NCBI RefSeq assembly: GCF_910594005.1
Contig: NC_057820.1
Location: forward strand, 253,001-317,000
From: Cervus elaphus
Lineage: Eukaryota > Chordata > Mammalia > Artiodactyla > Cervidae
DNA length: 64,000 bases
Direction of reading: 5' to 3'
The notes under the pieces were generated by a model. It was given only the letters and a program-made list of their open reading frames with translations. It searched no databases and was not told the DNA's origin. Below, one piece after another: positions 34,373-45,600 of this stretch. Numbering within the stretch: position 1 is the stretch's first letter; every line of letters begins with the position of its first letter. A program made the translations under genes and the position numbers.

Positions 34373-36159
34373 TATTTGCCTGCTGCCACTAAAGATGAGT
34401 TCACACCGATCTTGATCCTGGTCTGTGTGATTTGGAGCCGGTTTTGGCCTGGCTGTTGGGCTGGTGGCAAGTGTGAGCCTGTCAGGCGTGTGAACAGTGC
34501 ACAGTGAGTCAAGGGCACGGTGCTAGGCTCAGTTGGACAGGTGGTAGACAGCACCTCAGGCCCTGGCATCCAGTGGAGTTCTCATCCCGTCTCCGCTTCA
34601 CTGGGTGACGACTTGGGTTCCTCCCCCTTCCGTTACCGCCCATTTCTTCGGCTCCACGGGGCGCACAGGCCCTTCTTCATGGAGCCGGCCTCAGCAGGTC
34701 CGAGTGGTCAGGCAGGCTCCTCACAGCACCTGGTGACCGTGACACCGAGAGCCTGGCCCCGTAGACTTAGGTTTGCTTCCCGGGGCCCGTGGAGCCCCTG
34801 TGGGAATGACCCTCATCTCTCCTGACAGCTCGGGGCTGCGGGAGAGGGCTGTCTAGTGGGGACCCCCTGCTGGCTCTCGCCTGCGAGCCTCCCGTCCTAC
34901 TTTCTGTGACAGTCGCGGGGCATTGTTGCTGGTGCAGTGGCCCTCGCGTGTCCAGGGGGACTGCGCCCGGCACCGTGCTGGGTGCCTCAGTCTGTCCTGA
35001 TGGTTGCTTCTGGGCTTTGGTGTAAGGTGACGGTTTAGTCTCGGGTCCGGGCCTCCCCGGGGTCCGGTGTGGCCTCATCTGCCCACCCGGCCCTCTCCTT
35101 CCCTCTGCCTGTCTTCAGACAGCGCTGAGCCGGGAACGTCTGCGCAGGAGCCGGGAGCCTCGTGCGCTGTGTCCGCGGGTGAGGCCTCGCCGTCCAGCCC
35201 AGTGCCCAGTGTGCCGTGGGCCTCCTGGGCCTTGGCCTCCATCTCCCGGGGCGTTTCTGCCTCTGGGCAGAGTTGTCAGTGATCCTGGTCGTGGAAGCTC
35301 CTTGTACCCTGCGCGGTGTACCATCCAGAGGCGTCTCCTGCTCAAGCCACAGCGAGTGTCCCGGAAGCTGGTGGCCAAGTGAAGTCTCAGGGCCTCACTG
35401 GCCGGTGCTGCCGGCCAGGCGTCCAGGGCTGCGGTCCAGGTGCAGGCGGCGCTGCTCGTCTCAGAGCTTCCCTCTCCGGGAAGCCCCTTCCTGCTCACAG
35501 CCTGCAGGCGGCTTCTCCCATATCTCCTCCGAGCCTCTTGCGCCCCAGAAGGGCCCTGTGGCAACACGGTCACCCGGGGACTCCAGTGGGGATCCTGTCT
35601 CAGGAGCCTTTTGCTCCATGAGGTGACTCACAGGTTTTGGGGAGGATGTAGCCTCTTCGGGGCTGTTTCTCCTGCGCAGCCTTCTGTTAGGGCGATGACG
35701 ACAGACCCTGCCCTTGTGAGCCGTTGGTCTGGGAGGGGAGCCAGTCAGAGCCGCCGCAGCTCTGGAGGGCGGCTCTGGGGCAGAGGCGGTGCGTCCACGC
35801 TCCGGGCACAGGGACAGACATTCGGACTTAGGATGCTGTTGTGCGCTGTGCTTCCTGGGGATGCGATCCCCTACTGCTCACCCGTGTCATCTTATCAGAG
35901 GAGCCAGAGCTCTAGACGGACCCTGTCCTGCCCAGCACGGCCTGCCGGCTCCCTCACCTCCCCTCCCGCAGCTCCAGAAAACTCCCCTGCCTTGCGCTGC
36001 CTCACCAGCCGACCTCGTGGGTTCTGAGCAGGAGGAGCAGGAGGGGGGCCTGGAAGGAGCAGCAGTGTGCGTGCAGCCTGGTGCTGCCGCGGGGCGGGTG
36101 ACCTGGTCCACGGGGGGTGACTGCCTGCCTCATGGTGGAAGCGGGGTCTCAGGGTGCGG
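34373..36159. other. PCGF3 5' intron just upstream of the coding region
   Basis: GC-rich, moderately CpG-rich unique sequence. No further exon can be called with confidence. Confidence 0.45.
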
Positions 36160-36415
36160 ACCTGGCCTGGTAGGAGCAGGGGGATCTGACCTGGTGGGAG
36201 CGGGGGGACCCCACCTGGTGGGAACAGGGGGACCTGACCTGGTGGGAGCAGGGGGACCTGGCCTGGAGGGAATGGAGGGACCTGACCTGGTGGGAGCAGG
36301 GGCACCTGACCTGGTGGGAGCCGGGGGGCGGAACCTGACCTGGTGGGAGCAGGTGGACCTGACCTGGTGGGAATGGGGGGACCTGACCTGGTGGGAGTGG
36401 GGGTAGGACCTGGCC
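36160..36415. repeat. 24-bp G-rich minisatellite (about 11 copies)
   Basis: The unit GACCTGACCTGGTGGGAGCA plus GGGG repeats with few changes; G-runs of 4-6 recur every 24 bp. It lies only about 120 bp upstream of the acceptor of the first PCGF3 coding exon. Confidence 0.92.
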
Positions 36416-36537
36416 TCAGCCCTCCTCATGCTGAGCTCCTCCTGGCCACACTGGAGCTGGATTTATGTTGAACTTGAACCTTTGATGAAACATCAGATTA
36501 CATCATACTTTGGTTAATATGCTTTTTTCTCTTGCAG

Positions 36538-36655
36538 AAGCCAAAGATGTTGACCAGAAAGATTAAACTCTGGGACATAAACGCCCACATCACCTGCCGC
36601 CTGTGTAGTGGATACCTCATCGATGCAACCACGGTGACTGAGTGTCTGCACACAT
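36538..36655 (+). CDS. PCGF3: PCGF3 first coding exon (residues 1-36, RING start)
   Basis: The acceptor CTCTTGCAG ends at 36537 and the exon opens with nine untranslated bases. The ATG is at 36547-36549. The exon encodes the N-terminus (MLTRKIKLW...) and the first half of the RING finger, with zinc ligands C17, C20, C33 and H35. It ends inside the codon for F37 (one base, phase 1) before a GTGCGT donor at 36656. Simple read-through into the intron adds a spurious ending to the open frame; the next exon supplies the true TC of the TTC codon. Confidence 0.95.
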
Positions 36656-39600
36656 GTGCGTGCAGAGTGTTCCATCCTCTAACACTTGGGCTTTTTTCCC
36701 CAGAGCATTTACTCACACACAGAGCAAGACCCAGCAGCAGAAATAAAGGAGATCCTGAAGATAAATGAGAAAAGTTATCTGAAGTTAAAACACTGGGGGT
36801 AATTTCAGTATAAGAGGTATCATTTGAGAAAGCTAAATAAATGCAAGAAAAGCTTAGTTATTTGTATGTAACAGCTAAAGCATTACATGTGGTGTGACAG
36901 AATATTGGTTTTTAGTGGCCCGAAGTGTTTTTGCCATTTGCAAATGAATTCCTTAAACTTCGTGCTCCCTGCCCACCACGGCCACTGGCCTGTTGCAGGC
37001 TTTAGCTTGCAGCTGGTGCTGAACGTGGGTGTCTTCCTCCTTCAAACACCGCATCCCCCCCAGCCTTCACCAGCAGGCTGGATCCTGGGGGGCTGACCCG
37101 GGCACTTCCTAAGGTTAAGCGAATCCTTTGACAGTGAGGATCTTTGATCTTGTATTTCTCACTTCAGAAGATGCTTGCCAGTTTTGATAGAAATTTTATT
37201 TTAAAGGTAATTGTATTTTAGATATCAGTTGGCAGTATTTTATGGTACATTCACTGAATCTTATCCCATTTGGTCGTGCAGAGAAGTTCTGGTGCTTTCT
37301 TAGGCTAATGTAGAATTTACCTGTTTACTGCTGTGACGGGCGCCCCGTGATGGACGTGAGGGCGCCTTCCTCCTCCAGTCTGTGTCCTCCATGGGAGGTG
37401 GGCCCAGGCGACGGGCCTGTCCCTGGGGGCCCGGGGTGGGGGGCCAGTGGGAGGAGCACCCCTGACTGCCACTGACGCGCCCCCCCGCAGTCTGCCGCAG
37501 CTGCCTGGTGAAGTACCTGGAGGAGAACAACACCTGCCCCACATGCAGGATCGTCATCCACCAGAGCCACCCCCTGCAGTACATTGGGTGAGCACCTCGG
37601 GGCGGGGGGCCCTGCCGAAGGGGGGCTCCTGTCTGCAGGAGGCGTGTCGGGCTCGTTCCGCCCCCATCCTGTCCTTGTGGCTCCACAGAGCTTTAGGAGA
37701 AGGCGAGGGGTCAGGGAGTAGGAAATACAGAGGATGTCGTGTACTGGAGGCCGGCTCTGTTGTGTGCGTGGATGCGTGTGTGTGTGTGTGGTCTACATGT
37801 TCACATCAACATGAGTGTCCAGACATGAGAGGTGCTCCTTGCGCAGGTCCTGGTCAGGGACGTTTGAGAAACCCCCTCTGGTCTGGCACAGCCCAAGACT
37901 GCCTGACGCCTGCAGGACTTGAGAAGCCCAGCTGGCGGGGGGCACTGGTCGCCAAGGGGTCTTGCCTGTGTCCTTCTCTGAGTGTTCACCAGCATCTGGC
38001 GTCCACACTCTGACGTGTCAACTCAGCTCCTGTGTCACTCTTGCTGGCCCAGACACTTTTATAAGTACAAACTAGAAGCAAAATTCAACTAAAATTCCAG
38101 TTTGTGATTGTGGAGTTTGTTATTGTTACATAGAAAAGGTTTGAGAATTAGAGGATTGACATTTTTGGCTAACCTACCTGTTCTGTTCTTTTGCCAGTCA
38201 TGACAGAACCATGCAGGATATTGTTTACAAATTGGTCCCAGGCCTCCAAGAGGGTAAGTGTCAGAACCTCCCCCTGGACCTCTGTGTCCTCAGCAGGGCC
38301 TCCAAGGGCCTTTTCGTTCAGGGGTCCTGGCTTTGGACATCTCGCTTGGCCCTGCCCTGGGCTCCCTGCCGTCTGCGCGCTGGTCTCGTCCGCCTTCGCT
38401 CACGCGTCTCTCTGTGTTCTGGGGACCCCGGTGCCCGGCACGTGTGCAGCCCTGGCCAGGCCCCGGGGGCAGAGCAGGGGGGGCCTCCTGCTCATGCTGC
38501 CTGGAGGTGGAGCCAGGAACCCTGTGTCGGCCAAGTTTAACCGGATTTAAACTTTAAATACAAGCTTTAAGTCGATCTTAAGAGACTTGAGCAGAAATAC
38601 TATGTGGTACAAGTATCCTGAGAGTGGGAATGGCCGTTCTCTCCGCAGTTCTGAGCCCTGAGACTATCTTGTCCTTGGTGAAGGGTGACCCATTCAGAGT
38701 GGAGAGTGGGAATGGCCGTCCTCTCTGCAGTCCTGAGCCCTGAGACTGTCTTGTCCTTGGTGACGGGTGACCCATTCAGAGTGGAGAGTGGGAATGGCCG
38801 TCCTCTCTGCAGTCCTGAGCCCTGAGACTGTCTTGTCCTTGGTGAAGGGTGATCCATTCAGAGTGGAGAGTGGGAATGGCCGTTCTCTCCGCAGTTCTGA
38901 GCCCTGAGACCGTCTTGTCCTTGGTGAAGGGTGATCCATTCAGAGTGGAGAGTGGGAATGGCCATTCTCTCCACAGTCCTGAGCCCTGAGACTGTCTTGT
39001 CCTTGGTGAAGGGTGATCCATTCAGAGTGGAGAGTGGGAATGGCTGTTCTCTCTGCGGTCCTGAGCCCTGAGACTGTCTTGTCCTTGGTGACGGGTGACC
39101 CATTCAGAGTGGAGAGTGGGAATGGCCATTCTCTCCGCAGTCCTGAGCCCTGAGACTGTCTTGTCCTTGGTGAAGGGTGATCCATCCAGAGTGGGTGCTG
39201 GATGGTGGGGCGGTGCCAGCTGATGAAACCTAGGTGCAGCTTTCTTTCCAAGATAAGAGGCAGCAGTTCATTTGGGAGTGTTCTCTCACCATTGTGTTTC
39301 AGAAGGTTGTGATTTAAAGAACAGGCTTATTCCATTAGCTCAGTAGATGTCACATGTGACTTTTAAGATACAACTTAGGGAGTAATACTGTTAAAGTCTT
39401 CTTTCACTGTTCACAGAATTCATTCAAGAAAGAAGAATTTAAATTTTCTAAGTAACTATATGTAGAAACTGTCATCTTTCAATAGTTGAAGAAGGGTTTT
39501 CTACTTCCATGGTGGCTCAGATGGTAAGGAATCTACCTGCAGTGCGGGAGATCTGGTTCTGATCCCCTGGAGAAGGGAATGGCCACCCACTCCAGTATTC

Positions 39601-42600
39601 TTGCCTGGAGAAGCCCATGGACAGAGGAGCCTGGCGGCTGCAGTCCATAAAATCAGAAAGAGTCGGACATGACTGAGCAACTAACACTTTCTTTTCTAGT
39701 GCTGGGGAAAGGCAAAGAATACACGAAAATAAAATACTGATAGTGTTAAAAATTATTCTAGGGTGTCTTAAACATGCTAAGATTTCATAAAGCACCCGGT
39801 GTGCCTCTGGCCTAGAGTCCAGAGCTGTCAGCTTGGTCCCCGTCCCTGTTTCAGCCAGAGATGTTGCCATTTGTTTCCCCAAAGAGGCTTCTTCTTGAAA
39901 CAGGGAGTTCAGCACCTCTGTAAACTGAGAGCGTGATGCCAACTCCATGTTGGCTCGTGGGTGGGGCCGTCCTGTCTCTCACAGTTTGGCTAAGCCCAGG
40001 CCCTCGGTCCTCACGTTCCCGTGTGCGGCTGAGATGGAGAGACCCCGTGCGATTCTGGCCCCTCCCAGGTGGGACAGTCCACAGGACTTCATGGGTGTGG
40101 TCCCGCAGAGCCGCAGCTCATGAGTCCCGGTGACCCAGCGTGTGTCCCTGAGTGTCAACATGTGTCCCAGCGTGTCACCAGCGTGTGTCCCTGCATGTCA
40201 CCAGCATGTGTCCCTGAGTCTGTCCCGTGTGTCACCAGTGTGTGTCCCTGCATGTCACCAGCTTGTGTCCCTGAGTGTCAGCCTGTGTCCCAGTGTGTCA
40301 CCAGCTTGTGTCCCTGCGTGTCACCAGCGCATGTCACTGCGTGTGTCCCTGCGTGTCACCAGCTTGTGTCCCTGAGTGTCAGCATGTGTCCCAGCGTGTC
40401 ACCAGCTTGTGTCCCAGCATGTCACCAGCTTGTGTCCCTGCGTGTCACCAGCGCGTGTCACTAGCGCGTCACTGCGTGTGTCCCTGCATGTCACCAGCTT
40501 GTGTCCCTGAGTGTCAGCATGTGTCCCAGCGTGTCACCAGCTTGTGTCCCTACGTGTCACCAGCGCGTGTCACTGCGTGTGTCCCTGAGTGTCACCAGCT
40601 TGTGTCCCTGAGTGTCAGCATGTGTCCCAGCATGTCACCAGCTTGTGTCCCAGCATGTCACCAGCTTGTGTCCCTGCGTGTCACCAGCGCGTGTCACTGC
40701 ATGTGTCCCTGCATGTCACCAGCTTGTGTCCCTGAGTGTCAGCATGTGTCCCAGCATGTCACCAGCTTGTGTCCCTGCGTGTCACCAGCATGTGTCCCTG
40801 CGTGTCACCAGCGTGTGTCCCAGCGTGTCACCAGTGCGTGTCACTGCGTGTCATCAGCTTGTGTCCCTGAGTGTCAGCATGTGTCCCAGCATGTCACCAG
40901 CTTGTGTCCCTGCATGTCACCAGCATGTGTCCCTGCGTGTCACCAGCGTGTGTCCCAGCGTGTCACCAGTGCGTGTCACTGTGTGTCATCAGCTTGTGTC
41001 CCTGAGTGTCAGCATGTGTCCCAGTGTGTCACCAGCGTGTGTCCCAGCGTGTCACCAGCGTGTGTCCCTGAGTCTGTCCCAACATGTGTCACCAGTGTGT
41101 GTCCCTGCATGTCACCAGCTTGTGTCCCTGAGTGTCAGCATGTGTCCCAGCGTGTCACCAGCTTGTGTCCCTACGTGTCACCAGCGCGTGTCACTGCGTG
41201 TGTCCCTGAGTGTCACCAGCTTGTGTCCCTGAGTGTCAGCATGTGTCCCAGCATGTCACCAGCTTGTGTCCCAGCGTGTCACCAGCTTGTGTCCCTGCGT
41301 GTCACCAGCGCGTGTCACTGCATGTGTCCCTGCATGTCACCAGCTTGTGTCCCTGCATGTCACCAGCTTGTGTCCCTGAGTGTCAGCATGTGTCCCAGCA
41401 TGTCACCAGCTTGTGTCCCTGCGTGTCACCAGCATGTGTCCCTGCGTGTCACCAGCGTGTGTCCCAGTGTGTCACCAGTGCGTGTCACTGCGTGTCATCA
41501 GCTTGTGTCCCTGAGTGTCAGCATGTGTCCCAGCGTGTCACCAGCGTGTGTCCCAGCGTGTCACCAGCATGTGTCCCTGAGTCTGTCCCAACATGTATCA
41601 CCAGTGTGTGTCCCTGCATGTCACCAGCTTGTGTCCCTGAGTGTCAGCATGTGTCCCAGCATGTCACCAGCTTGTGTCCCTGCATGTCACCAGCATGTGT
41701 CCCTGCGTGTCACCAGCGTGTGTCCCAGCGTGTCACCAGTGCGTGTCACTGCGTGTCACCAGCTTGTGTCCCTGAGTGTCAGCATGTGTCCCAGCGTGTC
41801 ACCAGCGTGTGTCCCAGCGTGTCACCAGCGTGTGTCCCTGAGTCTGTCCCAACATGTGTCACCAGTGTGTGTCCCTGCATGTCACCAGTTTGTGTCCCTG
41901 AGTGTCAGCATGTGTCCCAGCGTGTCACCAGCGTGTGTCCCTGAGTCTGTCCCAACGTGTGTCACTAGTGTGTGTCCCTGCATGTCACCAGCTTGTGTCC
42001 CTGCATGTCAGCGTGTGTCCCAGCGTGTCACCAGCTTGTGTCCCAGCATGTCACCAGCTTGTGTCACCAGCATGTCACCAGCTTGTGTCCCTGCGTGTCA
42101 CCAGCATGTGTCACCAGCTTGTGTCCCTGAGTGTCAGCATGTGTCCCAGCATGTCACCAGCTTGTGTCCCAGCGTGTCACCAGCTTGTGTCCCTGCGTGT
42201 CACCAGCTTGTGTCCCTGAGTGTCAGCATGTGTCCCAGCGTGTCACCAGCGCGTGTCACTGCGTGTGTCCCTGCGTGTCACCAGCGTGTGTCCCTGAGTC
42301 TACCCCAGCATGTGTCCCTATGTCTGTCACCACTGTGTCCCAGCACAGCAGTTAGGTTAGATTTCTCTTGTGCACCCACGGTTGGGAGTGGGTGGTGGTG
42401 TCTCACGTGTGCTGTTGACCGGAGTTGTGAGGCTCTGTGCTCCTGTCTGGACATGTCTGCTGGACAGGATGAAGCTGGCAGGGAGGCACACTTCTGAATG
42501 GCCCGCCCCTATTGCCTGGTGCTAAGCATGCAGGTTGTTTCTGATACTTCAGTGTTGGAAATAAGGCTTTATCTCCTTAGGTACTTACCTGATTATTTCC

Positions 42601-45600
42601 TTGGGATACACTAGTAGCAGTTTTTGAAGTCACCTTGATTCTGGGAAACATTGAGGGCAGGAGGAGAAGGGGGCAACAGAGGATGAGATGGTTGGATGGC
42701 ATCACTGACTCAATAGACATGAGTTTGAGCAAACTCCAGAAGGTAGTGAAGGACAGGGAAGCCTGGCGTGCTGCAGTCCATGGAGTCATAAACAGTTGGA
42801 CACAGGTTAGCTACTGAACGACAACCTTCCTGAAAAGTTATCCCAATTGACGTTTCCGTACCTGTGTGTATCTGACATCGAGTATTGTTATTTTCAGTTC
42901 TTTTTCATTTTGATAGGTAAAAATCAAAGAAATAGGAATTAAAACTAGGTACAGGCAGACCTCAGAAATACCGCAGGTTCAGCTTCAGACCGTCGTGATA
43001 AAGCAAGTGTTGCAACAGGGTGAATCACATCAATCTTTTGGTTTCCCAGTGCCTATGAAAGTTATGTTCACATTATACTGTGGGCTACTGAGTGTATAAT
43101 AGCATTATGGCTAAAAAGTAGTGTATATCTCTTAGTTAAAAACACAGAATGAAAAAAAACAATTAAAATAATACCATCAAAGTTCCCTGATCACAGATAC
43201 CATAAGAAATATAATAACAATGAAAAAGTTTGAAATATTGTGAGTATTAGCAAAATGTGGCGCAAATTGGGTTTTGCGTGTTTGGTTCCAGCGCCCCCCA
43301 GCTCTGCGCTGGACTCGCGCGTCAGTCAGTTCTGAGAGGCCTCCCTCCTTCCTTCTTAGCCCGCTGCCTCATGCATTCATTTTTTCCTGCACAGTCGGGT
43401 ATTTTGCAGCATCTGCCTGAGTCTAGGACGTGACTCATTTCCTGGCCCTCACAGAGCTCCTGGTATGTAGGAAGGGCGCTGTGTAGTGGGTCACCTGCGC
43501 ATAGGTCTTTCCCACAGTGTGTCTTAAGGTTTCTGGTCTGGGTTAGGTTTCCTTTGTGCCCTGCCGCGTGGCCCTGAGCAGTGGCCGCCGCTTCGTTACC
43601 TGGGTATGAGCCACTCCTCAGTAGCCGCCTGTGTCACAGAGTCGGCCCTTCCCAGGGGCGTGCGAGGACCCAGCCTGGACAGCTGTCCTCTTGCCTCCCG
43701 GCCTGGCCCCACTCGTGTCTGAGCCCGACGGCCGGGCTGGAGGCTGCTTGCTGTCCAACTCCGTCCCCTCCGTCCAGTAGAGACCCCTCCCCTGTGGTGG
43801 GCGGCTCCAGCCCCCAGGACTGACGAGCCGCGGTTCCCAGCCGTGGACACCGCGAGCACCCTTCTGCCAGGCTCACCTGGAGGCCTGTCCTGGGGGAGCC
43901 AGTGACACCTACACTCAGCGGGGCCCAGGCCGCACCCTGGCACACGGCCCAAGTCACACAGCTGGCAGCTGCCCTGAAATTCCAGAGGGCACGGTCCAAA
44001 GTTGTTCATTTCTCATGGGTAGCAGCCTTCAGACCTTTTCATCCAAACCTGCCCTTTTTTTCATGTGATAATATTCATGTGCAGAATTTTAATATAATCC
44101 ATCGCCTGCCTAAGATTAAGGATTACATGTTAATTTTTCATAGCGGAAATGAGAAAGCAGAGGGAATTCTACCACAAGTTAGGCCTAGAAGTGCCTGGAG
44201 ACATCAAGGGGGAGACGTGTTCTGCAAAACAGCACCTGGACCCCCACCGAAATGGTGAGTGGCTGCGTCTCACCTGCACGAGCCCCTGCAGGTTCCCAAC
44301 GGGAGTGGTGGGCGTCAGCATCCCTGTGGAGCTGACAGGACCGGGGGGCGCTGAGGAGCGGGGTCCCAGTCCCAGGGCTTACATGGAGGGCCATGGGGGG
44401 GTACCTGCAGGGGCCCCAGAGCTGCCTGGAGGTGGGGTATGCAGGGACCACGTGTGCACGATGGGCCTCCCAGGGCTCTTCTCCCAATTTGCCTGTTTTC
44501 TTACGGAAAGGCCAACTTCTCTTTGGCTTTGATGGAAAATTAGTGGTGCTTTGAATCTGTACGTATTGTAACAGTATATTCAAACCTTTGACTCCATGGG
44601 CCACACAGGTTCCTAAGCACTCTGGTCTGTTCTGTGCATCTCTGAGCGTCTGGGGAGGGGAGGCCTTGGCCGCTGGCTCAGAGGAGCAGGGGCTGCATGC
44701 CTGCCGGCTCGGGGCCTGGGAGCCAGGAACCCCGTCTTTCCCGAGCTGGAGGCCTGACTTTTAAAGCCGTGTGGGACCAGCGCGAGCTCTGGGAGCCGTG
44801 CTGTTGGGCAGAGTTGAGGCGTGACACCTGGTTGTGCGCGGCGGACGGCAGCCCGCCCGGGACCCACCCCCCGCAGCCTCGCGACTGAGGCCCTGTCGAC
44901 CAGCGCTCCTCCGACTCTTAGGCGTGTGAACTCCTGTCACCGTGGGATTTCATAGCATTTGAGTGTTCTGTGGGGGAAAAATAACGGTTTAACACTTTGG
45001 ATATCATGATGCAGTCTTTTGTTTTTGCTAAAAGGAGAAACCAAAGCGGACGACAGTTCGAACAAAGAGGCAGCAGAGGAGAAACAGGAGGAAGACGGTG
45101 ATTACCACCGGAGCGACGAGCAGGTGGGCGCGTGGCCCGGCCTCGGGGGGTCTCCCCTGACAGGAAGGGCCGGGAGAAAGGGAGCAGGTGGGCGCGCGGC
45201 CCGGCCTCAGGGGGGTCTCCCTTGACTGGAAGGGCCGGGAGGAAAGAAGCCAGCAGGCTCTCCCCTGACAGGAAGGGCCGGGAGGAAGGGAGCAGGTGGG
45301 CGCGCAGCCTGGCCTCAGGGGGCTGTCCCCTCACAGAGACGAACCGGGAGGAGGGCACAGCAGAGACAGTCGTGCACCCACCGGCGGCTCTCTGAGTCTC
45401 TCCTGACCCCTCCTCTCCTCCCCTTTCTCCTCCTCCTCCTTTTGGCTGCACAGCTTGTGGGATCTTAGTTTCCAGGGGCTGAACCTGCGCCCTCAGCAGT
45501 GAGAGCACCTCCTGGCAACCGCTGGACGGCCAGGAGCTCCCCTTCTGTGGCTAATTGCCCGAGTGACCCCTACCCACTGCAGAGTGCTTTAGGAACGGAA

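Noticed and set aside
35789..36406. 205-codon frame with repeated DLVGAGGP units
   Set aside because: Arises from the 24-bp G-rich array upstream of the first coding exon.
40275..42497. 740-codon plus-strand frame, Cys/Pro/Val/Ser-rich
   Set aside because: Produced by a 24-bp tandem repeat whose period is a multiple of three. It is inside a PCGF3 intron and has no coding context.
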